35,655 bases of DNA from the NCBI GenBank assembly GCA_020725105.1, contig DYFQ01000021.1, forward strand, positions 9,016 through 44,670, in the 5' to 3' direction. Below are positions 15,745-23,792 of the stretch, piece by piece. This DNA comes from Symbiobacterium thermophilum (GTDB lineage: Bacteria > Bacillota > Sulfobacillia > DYFQ01). The notes beneath the pieces were generated by a model. The model was not told where the DNA came from, did no database searches, and saw only the letters and a program-made list of their open reading frames with translations. Made by a program: the position numbers and the translations under genes. The stretch's first letter is position 1; each line of letters opens with the position of its first letter.

Positions 15745-16705
15745 GCTCTCCCTCCTCAAGGCGCGCCACGGTGCACTCGCGGGGGTCCATGTCGGGCTCC
15801 AGACCCTGGTAGCTCGGGTGCCGCAGCCGGCCGTCCGGGGTCACCTCGCTGTACTCCAGCCGGCAGACGTGGCGCGGCTCCACCCACTGGACGGCCGAGC
15901 GCCTGGCCTCCCGGGGCACCGCCGCCAGAGGCGGCGTCTCGCGGGGCTCGAGCCGGTCCAGGAGTTCCGCCACGGTCCGCTGGTCGAAGCCGGTGCCCGC
16001 GTGCCCCACGTAGACCAGGAAACCACCCGCGTCATACGCTCCCAGCAAGAGCGATCCGAACCTGCGGCCCCCCACCACCCGCCCGCCTTCGGCGGTGTAA
16101 CCGACGACCACCGCCACCCCCCGGCGCACGTTCCGCACCTTCAGCCAGTGCCGGCTCCGCTGGCCGTCCAGGTACGGGCTGTCACCGCGCTTGGCCATGA
16201 CCCCCTCGAGCCCCCTGGCCCGGACCGCGACGAACAGGGCCCGCCCCGCCCGGGGGATGGCTTCGGAAACGGCCAGCCCCTGGCCGGGCGGCACGCCCGC
16301 CAGCAGGCCCGCCAGGAGTTCCCGCCGCTCGAGCCAAGGCCGGGCCCGGAGGTCCGCCCCGTCCAGGTACAGCAGGTCAAAGGCCACGAAGAGCACCGGC
16401 GCCGGCCGCCCGCCGTGCAGGCGGCCGAACTCGGGCCCCCGCTCCCCCCAGGCGACGATCTCGCCGTCCAGGATGGCCCGCCGGCCCTCGACCGCCCGGT
16501 GCAGGGTGGCCAGGTCGGGAAACCGCGGCGTCAGGTCCACCAGATTGCGGCTCTCCAGCCGCGTCTGGCCGTGCTTGCCATCGGCCCGGGCCAGGGCCCG
16601 GTAGCCGTCCCACTTCACCTCGAACCAGTGGTCGGGCGAGTCGAAGGGTCGCGGGGCGGCGTGGGCCAGCATGGGCCGGATGGGCCTGTGCCAGAGGTCG
16701 TCCAC
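15731..16705 (-). CDS. ATP-dependent DNA ligase (LigD ligase domain, NHEJ)
   Basis: A 324-residue ATP-dependent ligase that seals ends held by Ku. Adenylation motif I is FEVKWDGYRA with Lys31. Motif III is LDGEIVAW, motif IV is EGVMAKR (from Glu167) and motif V is WLKVRN around 187-192. The OB-fold follows with VVVGYTAEGG and a C-terminal CRLEYSEVTPDGRLRHPSY. GTG at 16705 starts five bases after the ku stop, giving the RPIRPMLA opening usual for the family; there is no Shine-Dalgarno, so coupling to ku is likely. It lies between ku and the polymerase: in this genome the LigD activities are split over two genes. Confidence 0.92.
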   Translation of the reverse strand: MDDLWHRPIRPMLAHAAPRPFDSPDHWFEVKWDGYRALARADGKHGQTRLESRNLVDLTPRFPDLATLHRAVEGRRAILDGEIVAWGERGPEFGRLHGGRPAPVLFVAFDLLYLDGADLRARPWLERRELLAGLLAGVPPGQGLAVSEAIPRAGRALFVAVRARGLEGVMAKRGDSPYLDGQRSRHWLKVRNVRRGVAVVVGYTAEGGRVVGGRRFGSLLLGAYDAGGFLVYVGHAGTGFDQRTVAELLDRLEPRETPPLAAVPREARRSAVQWVEPRHVCRLEYSEVTPDGRLRHPSYQGLEPDMDPRECTVARLEEGELGPP

Positions 16706-16709
16706 GGGG

Positions 16710-17519
16710 TCAGGAGGGCCCTGGGGGCGGCCCGGCCGGCCCCCGCCCGGTCTCGGCCAGGCGCACCGATTGCCGGAGGGCTTCCAGCAGGTCGGCGACG
16801 GGGGCCACGGGTGGCGGCGGCGCCTCCACCACCTCCCGTCCCTCGACCCGGGCCCGGACAAGCCGCATGAGCGCTTCCCGGGTGCGGTCCACGTAGCGGC
16901 CCGGGTCGAAGGGGGCGGCCAGGTGCTCCACCAGCACCTGCGCCATCCGGACCTCGGGTTCGGCCAGGATGGGCTCGGCCTCCACGCCTTCCAGCCCCTG
17001 CCAGCCGCGAATCTCGTCGGGCCAGTACATGGTCTCCATGACCAGCACCCGCCTCTGGTACACCCGGACGGCCGCCAGGTGCTCCCGGGAACGGATGGCC
17101 ACCCTGGCCAGGGCCACCCGGTTGGCCTCCAGCATGGCCCGGCGCAAGAGCGCGTAGGCCCTCACCCCGCCCTGGGCCGGTTCCAGGAAGTAGGTGCGGT
17201 CGAAGAAGACGGGGTCGATTTCGGGCAGCCCCACGAACTCGGTGATCTCGATGACCCTGGGGGAAAGCTCGGGCAGGGCAGCCAGGTCCTCGTCACGGAC
17301 CACGACGAAGCGGGCGGGTTCCACCTCGTAGGCCCGGACGATGTCCTCCTGGGCCACTTCCGCCTGGCAGGTGGGACACCGCTTCTGGTACCGGATGGGC
17401 GTCCCGCACGCGGCGTGCAGGTGCCTGAACTTGACATCCCTGCTCTCGGTGGCCGCGTACAGCTTGACCGGGATGTGCACCAGGCCGAAGCTGATGGCGC
17501 CCTTCCAGATGGGCCGCAT
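16710..17519 (-). CDS. ku: Ku DNA end-binding protein
   Basis: The homodimeric ring protein that threads onto double-strand breaks and recruits LigD-type ligase and polymerase. The 269-residue length is usual. It starts MRPIWKGAISFGLVHIPVKLY, the hallmark of bacterial Ku, followed by the CGTPIRYQKRCPTCQ cysteine cluster at about 38-52, then EVEPARFVVVRDEDL and the VFFDRTYFLEP segment. The C-terminal tail (about 245-269) is Pro/Gly-rich and not conserved. The ATG at 17519 has GGGGAG six bases upstream. Only 50 bases separate it from ytfJ, so the NHEJ genes may be co-transcribed with sporulation genes. Confidence 0.96.
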   Translation of the reverse strand: MRPIWKGAISFGLVHIPVKLYAATESRDVKFRHLHAACGTPIRYQKRCPTCQAEVAQEDIVRAYEVEPARFVVVRDEDLAALPELSPRVIEITEFVGLPEIDPVFFDRTYFLEPAQGGVRAYALLRRAMLEANRVALARVAIRSREHLAAVRVYQRRVLVMETMYWPDEIRGWQGLEGVEAEPILAEPEVRMAQVLVEHLAAPFDPGRYVDRTREALMRLVRARVEGREVVEAPPPPVAPVADLLEALRQSVRLAETGRGPAGPPPGPS

Positions 17520-17569
17520 GGCGCTCCCCGCCCGGCCTGGCCGGTGTGGGGACCCGGCCGGCCCTCAGG

Positions 17570-18076
17570 TTACCCCTCGACGTCGTGTTCGGGCTGCCGG
17601 GCCCGGCGGCGGATTCCCCGCCCGCCGGGCAGCTCCACGGCCGGCGCTCCCGGCGGGGTGGCCCGACCGGCGACAGCCCCGTTGCCCGGCCGGATTAGCT
17701 CCCGCAACTCGCTCAGCACCTGGGGCGCCAGGTCGATCAGGCGGTCGTAGAAGGCCCGCGGGTCCACCGGGAGGAACCTGACGGCATCGGCCGAGACCAC
17801 CAGCATCCCCACAGGCTGGATGCTCACTCCGGCCCCGCTGCCACCGCCGAAGGGAAGGGCCGTCTCGCCGGCCGGGTTACCCCCGCGGTTCCCCTGGTTG
17901 CCCACCTCGTACTCGCCACCGCCGGCGGCGAAGCCGAAGGCCACCCGGGACACGGGCAGGATGACCGCTCCGTCGGGCGTCTCGACCGGCTCACCGATGA
18001 TGGTGTTGACGTCCACCATTTCTTTCAGGGCTTCCATGGCGGTCTTCATGAGCCCCTGGATGGGATGCTCGTTCAC
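17570..18076 (-). CDS. ytfJ: YtfJ/GerW family sporulation protein
   Basis: A 168-residue protein of the GerW (YtfJ) family, made in sporulation and needed in Bacillus subtilis for normal germination responses. The family core is clear: HPIQGLMKTAMEALKEMVDVNTIIGEPV, then VILPVSRVAFGFAAGGGEY, and the Gly-rich FGGGSGAGVSIQPVGMLVV. The C-terminal 45 residues are variable and rich in Arg, Gly and Pro. GTG at 18076 has AAGGAGG eight bases upstream. The DUF2953 gene ends 38 bases before it, the usual partner order in spore formers, and ku follows. Confidence 0.93.
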   Translation of the reverse strand: MNEHPIQGLMKTAMEALKEMVDVNTIIGEPVETPDGAVILPVSRVAFGFAAGGGEYEVGNQGNRGGNPAGETALPFGGGSGAGVSIQPVGMLVVSADAVRFLPVDPRAFYDRLIDLAPQVLSELRELIRPGNGAVAGRATPPGAPAVELPGGRGIRRRARQPEHDVEG

Positions 18077-18114
18077 TGCCCCTGCCTCCTTCGGTTACGC
18101 CTGTGGTGCACGGG

Positions 18115-18915
18115 CTACGCGCGTGGCTCGGCCCGGGAGGGCCTGCGCGCGCGGGTGGGCGCGACGGCGGATCGGAGCCAGCCCCGTAGCTGGCGCCGCC
18201 AGGTGAAGTACAGCGTCAGCGCGCCGGCACCTATAAGATGGACGGTGCGCTGTTCTAGTATTCCCTGTGCCCTGATGCCCAGGGTCCGCCGGTCAAACCG
18301 GGGGTGCACCGAGAGCCTCAGGTGCCGGGGGCGCCGGTCCAGGTTCCGGAGCACGGCCACGAGGGAACCCTTGGCCGCCCACAGCGCGCCGGTGGCCTGG
18401 GCCGTCGAGGCCGCGTCACCGGTGCCCAGTTCGGTGTCCCAGGTGAGCGACGCGACCCTGGTGTTGGCCAGCATGAACCCGGCGGCGGGCAGGTAGACCG
18501 CGTACCGGTTCACCAGCCGTCTGAGCCGCCGGGCCGGCCGGGCCAGCGGTTCCCACCCGGGCGCCTCCAGGACCCGCAGCACCCGGCGAATCAGCCGTTC
18601 CCACCGGCGAAGCTGGTGGACGTCGCCGGCAAACTCCGCCTCCAGTTCGCCCCGGGCCTCCAGGTCGACGGCCTCGACCCCTTCCGCCAGCCCTTCGGAC
18701 AAAAGCGCCGGAGGCCGGCCGCCGGCCCGGGCGGCCGGCACCTCGAAGCCGTGGCGAAACAGCCCGCCGAGCCACCGGACCTCGCCCCGCAGGGCGTGCC
18801 GCCCGTCCCGGTAGTCGTAGCGCACCCACGTTCGAACGGGCAGCCAGAGGATGACACCGGCCAGCACGGCCACGATGGCCAGGGCCCAGAAGAAAGCAGC
18901 GGCCTCTTGCTGCAT
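18115..18915 (-). CDS. DUF2953 domain membrane-anchored protein
   Basis: A 266-residue protein with one N-terminal membrane helix (FFWALAIVAVLAGVILWLP, residues 8-26) and then the DUF2953 domain, including RYDYRDGRHALRGEVRWLGG and LSVHPRFDRRTLGIRAQGIL near the C-terminus. A second hydrophobic stretch, VHLIGAGALTLYF, lies near the end. Function is unknown. It is regularly found upstream of ytfJ in spore formers, as here, so a sporulation role is reasonable but unproven. ATG at 18915; the AAGGGTGG stretch upstream is a fair ribosome site. Confidence 0.85.
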   Translation of the reverse strand: MQQEAAAFFWALAIVAVLAGVILWLPVRTWVRYDYRDGRHALRGEVRWLGGLFRHGFEVPAARAGGRPPALLSEGLAEGVEAVDLEARGELEAEFAGDVHQLRRWERLIRRVLRVLEAPGWEPLARPARRLRRLVNRYAVYLPAAGFMLANTRVASLTWDTELGTGDAASTAQATGALWAAKGSLVAVLRNLDRRPRHLRLSVHPRFDRRTLGIRAQGILEQRTVHLIGAGALTLYFTWRRQLRGWLRSAVAPTRARRPSRAEPRA

Positions 18916-18954
18916 CGCCCCACCCTTACCTGAAAACCCCGCCGGGGGCAGGGA

Positions 18955-18979
18955 TTTCCAGGCCTAGTCTTTCCAGGCC
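18955..18979 (-). repeat. Two direct copies of a 10-base sequence
   Basis: GGCCTGGAAA is present twice on the minus strand with a 15-base period, 40 bases upstream of the DUF2953 start. It may be a regulatory site or chance; the possible sigma-F -10 overlaps one copy. Confidence 0.45.
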
Positions 18980-18993
18980 GGCGGAACGTATGA
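18965..18993 (-). promoter_or_regulatory. Possible sigma-F-like promoter before DUF2953-ytfJ
   Basis: On the minus strand TCATA (18989-18993), then GGAAAGACT (within 18965-18974), which fits the sigma-F -10 pattern GGNRANANT. The spacer is 14 bases, one or two short of usual, so this is tentative. The -10 lies inside one of two direct copies of GGCCTGGAAA (18955-18964 and 18970-18979). Confidence 0.3.
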
Positions 18994-19008
18994 CCGGAAG
19001 CGGCGAGC

Positions 19009-19587
19009 TCAGCTGGTGGCGCCGGCGGGAGTCTCAAGGGGCCAGGCGTCCGGACCCGGGGAGGGCGGTTCCGGGTCCGGCAGGTCTCCCAGGTGGCGCA
19101 GGCCAAAGGCCCGCAAGAAGGCGTCGGTGGTGCCGTACAGGGTCGGCCGCCCGGGGGCCTCCCGCCGGCCCACGGGCCGGATCAGCCCCCGGTCCAGCAG
19201 GGTTCGCAGGGGACTCTCGCAGTTGACCCCCCGGATGGCCTCAATCTCCGGCCGGGGCACGGGCTGCCGGTAGGCCACGATGGCCAGGGTCTCCAGGGCG
19301 GCCCGGGACAGGGGGGCCGGCTCCCGCCGGCGCCCCATCTCTTCCAACAGCGGGGCGAAGGCAGGCTTGGTGCCGAGCATCAGGCCCCCGGCCACCTCGA
19401 CCAGTTCGATCCCGGACTCCTCCCCGGCGTAGCGGGCCCGCAGCCCGTCGACGGCCAGCCTCAACTGCCCTTCGGTGAAGCCGAGCGCCCGGGCCAGCCG
19501 GGCCGGCTCCACCGGCTCGGTGGCCGTGAAGAGCAACGCCTCGAGGGCGCCAAGCGCCTCGGGCGGCAGCCTGTCCCCGCCGCTCAC
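19009..19587 (-). CDS. scpB: Segregation and condensation protein B
   Basis: A 192-residue kleisin-associated subunit of the bacterial SMC condensin complex. It carries two winged-helix domains: LEALLFTATEPVEPARLARALG at the N-terminus and ALETLAIVAYRQPVPRPEIEAIRGVN with LLDRGLIRPVGRREAPGRP in the second, all standard ScpB sequence. The tail after residue 170 is Pro-rich. The GTG start overlaps the scpA stop codon (GTGA), so the two genes are translationally coupled and their products made together. The predicted cellular site is the nucleoid. Confidence 0.96.
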   Translation of the reverse strand: MSGGDRLPPEALGALEALLFTATEPVEPARLARALGFTEGQLRLAVDGLRARYAGEESGIELVEVAGGLMLGTKPAFAPLLEEMGRRREPAPLSRAALETLAIVAYRQPVPRPEIEAIRGVNCESPLRTLLDRGLIRPVGRREAPGRPTLYGTTDAFLRAFGLRHLGDLPDPEPPSPGPDAWPLETPAGATS

Positions 19588-20402
19588 CGTTCGCCGCCCC
19601 CGTGGCCCCCGGCCGCCCGGGAGGCCGGAGGGCCGGCCGCCGGCCGGCCCGGGCAGTCACCGGCGCGCCGGAGGTACACCCAGATCTCGGCGAAGGGTAG
19701 CGCCTGCTGGACGGTGACGCGGCCCTGGCGGGTCAGTTCGAGCAGGGCGAGAAAGGTGACCACCACCTCGTGCCGGTCGGCGTCCGGCCTGAACAGGGCG
19801 CCGAAGGGCAGGCCGTGGCGGCTGGCCCGCAGCCGGCGGAGCACCGCCGCAAGCTGGCGCCGCAGGGGGACCGGATCCCGGTATATCTCGCGGGGCAAGT
19901 CGGGGCCGGCCCTGGCCAGCACGTCCCTGAACGCCGCGACCAGGTCGGCCACGGACACCTCGCCACCGGGACCCGGCGGCTCACCGGCCGGCTGGCCGGG
20001 GACGCCCGGCCTGAAATACCGCAGCGACCACGCGGCCCGACGGCGGGAAAGAGCCTCGGCGGCCGCCTTCACCCGCCGGTACTCCTCCAGGCGCCGGGCC
20101 AGTTCCTCGCGGGGATCGGGCCCGGCCTCCCACTCGCCGTCAGGCGGCCGCTCCGCGGGCCGGGGTAGCAGCAGGCGGGCCTTGATGGCCATCAGGGTGG
20201 CCGCCATGACCAGGAACTCGCTGGCCACGTCCAGGTCCAGGCGGGCCATGGCCGAAAGCGCGGCCATGTACTGGGCGGTGATCTCGGCGATGGGGATGTC
20301 GTGGATATCCAGCTGGTTGTGCTGGATCAGGTCAAGCAACAGGTCCAGCGGTCCCTCGTAGACCCTCAGGCGGACCTGATACCCGGTCCGTGGCGCCACC
20401 AC
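19584..20402 (-). CDS. scpA: Segregation and condensation protein A (kleisin)
   Basis: The kleisin that bridges SMC heads in chromosome condensation, 272 residues. The N-terminal signature is VRLRVYEGPLDLLLDLIQHN, then IHDIPIAEITAQYM and FLVMAATLMAIKARLLLP; the C-terminal winged helix ends VTFLALLELTRQGRVTVQQ. GTG at 20402 has AAGGAA six bases upstream and gives the usual N-terminus; a longer frame upstream would add about 50 unlike residues. The Gly/Ala/Pro-rich tail is not conserved. It overlaps scpB by four bases and follows the M50 protease gene by 85 bases, as in many Clostridia. Confidence 0.95.
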   Translation of the reverse strand: MVAPRTGYQVRLRVYEGPLDLLLDLIQHNQLDIHDIPIAEITAQYMAALSAMARLDLDVASEFLVMAATLMAIKARLLLPRPAERPPDGEWEAGPDPREELARRLEEYRRVKAAAEALSRRRAAWSLRYFRPGVPGQPAGEPPGPGGEVSVADLVAAFRDVLARAGPDLPREIYRDPVPLRRQLAAVLRRLRASRHGLPFGALFRPDADRHEVVVTFLALLELTRQGRVTVQQALPFAEIWVYLRRAGDCPGRPAAGPPASRAAGGHGGGER

Positions 20403-20487
20403 CGACGCTTCCTTCACCGCCCCGCGGGCCCGGCTCGGGGCCGGGACTCTGGAGCCACTACTTCCCAGCCCGGCCGCCAAATCCTGC

Positions 20488-21081
20488 TCAGAAGCCCAGC
20501 AACCGGAAGACCAGCGCCACCACGGGCAGGAGCACCGAGCGCAGCACACCCGTCCAGATGGCCAGGATCAGGATGAGCCAGCCATACTGTTCCAGCCGGG
20601 CAAAGGCGTGGGCCTGGCGCCCGGGCAACAGGCTCGTCAGGATCCTGGACCCGTCCAGGGGCGGGATGGGCACCAGGTTGAACACGCCGAGATAGACGTT
20701 GTAGATCAGGAGCCAGCGGGCTAGTTCGAAGGCGACCGGTGGCCCGGCGCCGGCCGCCTGCGAGTGAAGGAACAGTGACACCAGGACGGCGGTGGCGAAG
20801 TTGGCCGCCGGGCCAGCCGCCGCGACAACGAGGGTCCCACGGCGGCGGTCCCGGAAGTACAGCGGGTTGAACGGCACCGGCCGGGCCCAGCCGAACCGGA
20901 AGACAAACAGCATGATGAGGCCGATGGGGTCGATGTGGGGGAGGGGGTTCAGGGTCAACCGGCCGGCCCGCCGCGGCGTCGGGTCGCCCAGGCGGTCCGC
21001 CGCGTAAGCGTGGGCGAATTCATGAAACACGACGGCTGCGAGGATGGCCACCGCGCTGAACAGGAAGCTCTCGAGGCTCAA
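20488..21081 (-). CDS. Site-2-protease-like M50 family membrane metalloprotease
   Basis: A 197-residue polytopic membrane protein of the small M50 (YwhC-like) group without a PDZ domain. The zinc site is HEFAH (His20, Glu21, His24) in the first helix, and the third ligand is the Asp of FNLVPIPPLDGSRI near residue 143. GPAANFATAVLVSLF is the second conserved intramembrane segment. The physiological substrate is unknown. TTG at 21081 is preceded by GGGAG with eight bases spacing. It lies upstream of scpA-scpB, a common arrangement, and 60 bases after the end of tRNA-Val. Confidence 0.9.
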   Translation of the reverse strand: MSLESFLFSAVAILAAVVFHEFAHAYAADRLGDPTPRRAGRLTLNPLPHIDPIGLIMLFVFRFGWARPVPFNPLYFRDRRRGTLVVAAAGPAANFATAVLVSLFLHSQAAGAGPPVAFELARWLLIYNVYLGVFNLVPIPPLDGSRILTSLLPGRQAHAFARLEQYGWLILILAIWTGVLRSVLLPVVALVFRLLGF

Positions 21082-21141
21082 CCGTCACGCTCCCATAAAC
21101 GACGATCCCCCGGCCCGGCCGGGGGACGACGCCCGGACATG

Positions 21142-21213
21142 TGGGCGGTGCAGGACTTGAACCTGCGACCCCCTGGTTGTGATCCAGGTGCTCTGCCGCT
21201 GAGCTAACCGCCC
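21142..21213 (-). tRNA. tRNA-Val (anticodon CAC)
   Basis: A complete 72-base cloverleaf can be drawn. The acceptor GGGCGGT pairs with ACCGCCC, with discriminator A. The D stem is GCTC/GAGC. The anticodon stem CCTGG/CCAGG holds the loop ATCACAA, so the anticodon is CAC, reading GUG. The T arm is GCAGG-TTCAAGT-CCTGC. CCA is not encoded. A sigma-A-type promoter lies upstream. Confidence 0.95.
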
Positions 21214-21228
21214 GCCATGGCACCCGAA

Positions 21229-21257
21229 ATTGTACCACAGCCCGGCCGGGCGGGCAA
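21229..21257 (-). promoter_or_regulatory. Sigma-A-type promoter of tRNA-Val
   Basis: On the minus strand TTGCCC (21252-21257), 17 bases, then TACAAT (21229-21234). Transcription would start a few bases before the mature tRNA 5' end. Confidence 0.6.
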
Positions 21258-21317
21258 CGTTCCGGGTGGCCGCCGCGGGCGGCCCGCGCGGCCCCCGGCC
21301 GCCGCGAGCGGCGGTCG

Positions 21318-22850
21318 TCAGGCCCGGTCCGGATCGATGGGCCGCAGGATCTCCGGCCTGCGGCCGCGCTCGGGGGTCGGCCCGCGCACGAGGATTCGCC
21401 ACAGGGCGCGGCCGTTGAACGGCAGGAGCGGCCACAGGTACGGCACGCCGAAGGAGCGCAACGACGCCAGGAACAGGAAGGTGGCGAGCACGCCGATGGC
21501 CAGCCCGGGCAGCTTCCAGAAGCCCGCCAGCAAGAGCAGGACGAAACGGCTCAGGCGCAGGGCCTGGGCCATCTCCATGTTGGGCGTGGCGAACTGGCCC
21601 AGGATGGCCAGGGCGAAGTAGATGATCACCTCGTTGGTGAGGATGCCGGCTCTCACCGCCAGGTCGGACACGAGAATGGCACCAAAGAACCCCAGCCCCG
21701 TTGAAAGGGCCCCCGGAGTGTGAATGAGGGCGATGCGGATGATGTCGCCAAAGATGTCGATGATGATGAACTGCGCGAACAGCGACAGCCGCGTCGGGTC
21801 CTTGGGGCCGATGAACTCGAAAGCCGGACCCAGGATGTCCCTGGACAAGGACAGCGCCAGGTAAAGGGGCATGGCCAGCCAGGACAGGGCCATGGCAATC
21901 ATCCGCACCCACCGGGTGACCGCCCCCGGCAGCGCCTCTTCCCGGAACTCCTGGGCGTGCTGGAGGTGGTGCCAGAAGGTGGCGGGCAGGAGAATGGCGC
22001 TCGGGGTCGAGTCGATCACCAGCGCGACGTGACCCTCGTACAGGTGCACCGCCGCCACGTCCGGCCGCTCGGTGAAGCGGACGGTGGGAAAGGGGTTCCA
22101 GCGCTTCTCGGGGCCGACCAGAAACTCCTGCAGCGGCTTCTCGGCCATGGGAATGCCGTCCACCCGGATCTCCCGCAACCGCCGGCGCACCTCGTCCACC
22201 AGGTCCGGATCGGCGATGTCCTGGATGTAGCAGAGGGCGACGTCGGTCTTGGACCGGCGGCCGACCCGCAGGAGTTCTACCCGCAGGCCCGGGTCACGGA
22301 CCCGGCGGCGGATGAGGGCGGTGTTGAAAATGATGGTCTCGACGAAACTGTCCCGGGAGCCACGGAGTACCCGTTCCAGGTCCGGCTCCTCGGGGTTCCG
22401 GATGGGATACTCGCGGATGTCGATGACGATGGCCTGATCACAGCCGTCGACCAGCAGGATCATGGGGCCCATCAGCACCGTCTCGATGACCTCGTCCAGC
22501 GTCTTGACGACCTTCACCTCGATGAAGTTGAGGTGTTCCTTCATGATCCGGTCGACGGGGTCGATGGCCAGGTCTTCCCGGCGGATGGCCAGCAACCGGT
22601 CGAGAACCCGCTGGCCGGCGATCTCGTTGACGAAGCCATCAACAAAGAGCAGCGCACCGTCGCGGCCGGCCATTGCGAACTCGCGCACGACGATGTCAAA
22701 GGAGACGCCCACACCCAGTTCGTCCCGGATCACCGCCAGGTTGTCCTTGAGCTCCGGGGTGATGGGGCGCTTGCCGGGCAGGGCCTCGGACTCGGGTGGC
22801 TCCCGGCCGCGCAACTGGCGCCCCGACCTGAGGCGCCTAATGGGACTCAC
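21318..22850 (-). CDS. spoVAF: Stage V sporulation protein AF (GerA-like membrane protein)
   Basis: A 510-residue member of the GerA/SpoVAF family. The N-terminal soluble half carries PITPELKDNLAVIRDELG, YIQDIADPDLVDEVRRRL and ADVAAVHLYEGHVALVIDSTP-like segments. The C-terminal half has about five helices, with RWVRMIAMALSWLAMPLYLAL, IGPKDPTRLSLFAQF and GQFATPNMEMAQALRLSRF. Position as the last gene after spoVAEA marks it as SpoVAF rather than a GerAA receptor subunit. In Bacillus it works with FigP to amplify germinant-triggered ion release. GTG at 22850 has AGGAGGG seven bases upstream and overlaps the spoVAEA end. Confidence 0.94.
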   Translation of the reverse strand: MSPIRRLRSGRQLRGREPPESEALPGKRPITPELKDNLAVIRDELGVGVSFDIVVREFAMAGRDGALLFVDGFVNEIAGQRVLDRLLAIRREDLAIDPVDRIMKEHLNFIEVKVVKTLDEVIETVLMGPMILLVDGCDQAIVIDIREYPIRNPEEPDLERVLRGSRDSFVETIIFNTALIRRRVRDPGLRVELLRVGRRSKTDVALCYIQDIADPDLVDEVRRRLREIRVDGIPMAEKPLQEFLVGPEKRWNPFPTVRFTERPDVAAVHLYEGHVALVIDSTPSAILLPATFWHHLQHAQEFREEALPGAVTRWVRMIAMALSWLAMPLYLALSLSRDILGPAFEFIGPKDPTRLSLFAQFIIIDIFGDIIRIALIHTPGALSTGLGFFGAILVSDLAVRAGILTNEVIIYFALAILGQFATPNMEMAQALRLSRFVLLLLAGFWKLPGLAIGVLATFLFLASLRSFGVPYLWPLLPFNGRALWRILVRGPTPERGRRPEILRPIDPDRA

Positions 22851-23424
22851 GCCGCGACCCTCCTCTTGCCTCTCCCGCCCGGTCCAGCACTTCCCGGAGG
22901 GCCTTCACCGTGAGCGGGGCGCCCCGGCCGGCGTCGTCGCGGCCGTCCATCTTGCCCGGATCACCCAGCCCCACCACCACGGGAATCCTGAGCCGCTGGA
23001 GCACGTCTACCGTGTCTCCCTTCACGACGCGCCGGTCCAGCAGGTGGCCGTGCTTGTCGACGGCCCGGGGCGCCACCCGTCCCCGGCGGTCGACGGACAC
23101 GTCCACCGGCGTCCCGCGCACCGGCCGGGTGTCCGACGCCACGGCGACGGCGCCCAGGATCTCCAGACGGTCGTCCCGGGCCAGTTCTTCCAGGGCCCGC
23201 TCCCCCCGGTCCCGATCGGGCTCCCCGTCGTCGTCCAGCATCACCACGACCGGGTCGTCAGCCGCCGACAGCGCCAGTTCGGCCAGGGCCCGTCCGGAAA
23301 GGGGGGTGGGGTTGCCGGCCGACCTGGAGATGCAGAACAGTCCCAACCGGCGGCAGGCTACCTCCACTGCGCGTCTGGCTGCCTCGTCCCCGTCGGTCAC
23401 CAGGATCACCCGGCGGCGCTGCAT
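22837..23424 (-). CDS. spoVAEA: Stage V sporulation protein AE, soluble part (SpoVAEA)
   Basis: A 195-residue soluble protein starting MQRRRVILVTDGDEAARRAV, followed by CISRSAGNPTPLSG, VVVMLDDDGEPDRDRGERAL, ILGAVAVASDT and PVVVGLGDPGKMDGRDD. All are the conserved blocks of SpoVAEA, which in Bacillus sits on the outer face of the spore inner membrane. ATG at 23424 has GGGAGGGGAG upstream; the open frame extends further but into spoVAEB. It overlaps spoVAF by 14 bases and follows spoVAEB by 14 bases, fifth in the operon. Its biochemical role in dipicolinate movement is not established. Confidence 0.94.
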   Translation of the reverse strand: MQRRRVILVTDGDEAARRAVEVACRRLGLFCISRSAGNPTPLSGRALAELALSAADDPVVVMLDDDGEPDRDRGERALEELARDDRLEILGAVAVASDTRPVRGTPVDVSVDRRGRVAPRAVDKHGHLLDRRVVKGDTVDVLQRLRIPVVVGLGDPGKMDGRDDAGRGAPLTVKALREVLDRAGEARGGSRRESH

Positions 23425-23438
23425 CCGCTCCCCTCCCG

Positions 23439-23792
23439 CTACCCCTTGGGGTTGAACAGCGCGGCCACCAGCCACCCGAAGAGGATGGCCGAGGTTATGC
23501 CCCACGCGGCGGCCGTCAGCCCGCCGGTGAACACGGCGATGAAGCCCCTGGTGTCCACGTCCTCCATTATGCCCTGGAACACGGCGTTGCCGAAGGACGG
23601 CAGCGGCACCATGGCACCCGCGCCGGCAAACTCCACCAGGGGCTGGTACAGGCCCAGGCCCCCCGCCACGGCCCCGAGCACGACGAAGAGGACCATGACG
23701 TGGGCGGCCGTCAGCCTGGTAAGGTCCAGCACCAGCTGGGCCAGGACGCACATGAGCCCGCCCACCACGAAGGCCACCGCGTAGCTGCTCAC
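23439..23792 (-). CDS. spoVAEB: Stage V sporulation protein AE, membrane part (SpoVAEB)
   Basis: A 117-residue protein with about four membrane helices, one of the conserved SpoVA subunits needed for calcium-dipicolinate uptake into the forespore and release at germination. Conserved stretches are AFVVGGLMCVLAQLVLD, GAMVPLPSFGNAVFQGIMEDV and GITSAILFGWLVALF-like ending. It is homologous to SpoVAC. GTG at 23792 overlaps the spoVAD stop (GTGA) and has AGGAGG just upstream. Confidence 0.95.
   Translation of the reverse strand: MSSYAVAFVVGGLMCVLAQLVLDLTRLTAAHVMVLFVVLGAVAGGLGLYQPLVEFAGAGAMVPLPSFGNAVFQGIMEDVDTRGFIAVFTGGLTAAAWGITSAILFGWLVAALFNPKG

Noticed and set aside
21142-21213. tRNA-His reading of the tRNA gene
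   Set aside because: GTG appears only when the gene is read on the plus strand. The TTCAA T-loop and the acceptor pairing fit the minus strand, where the anticodon is CAC (Val).
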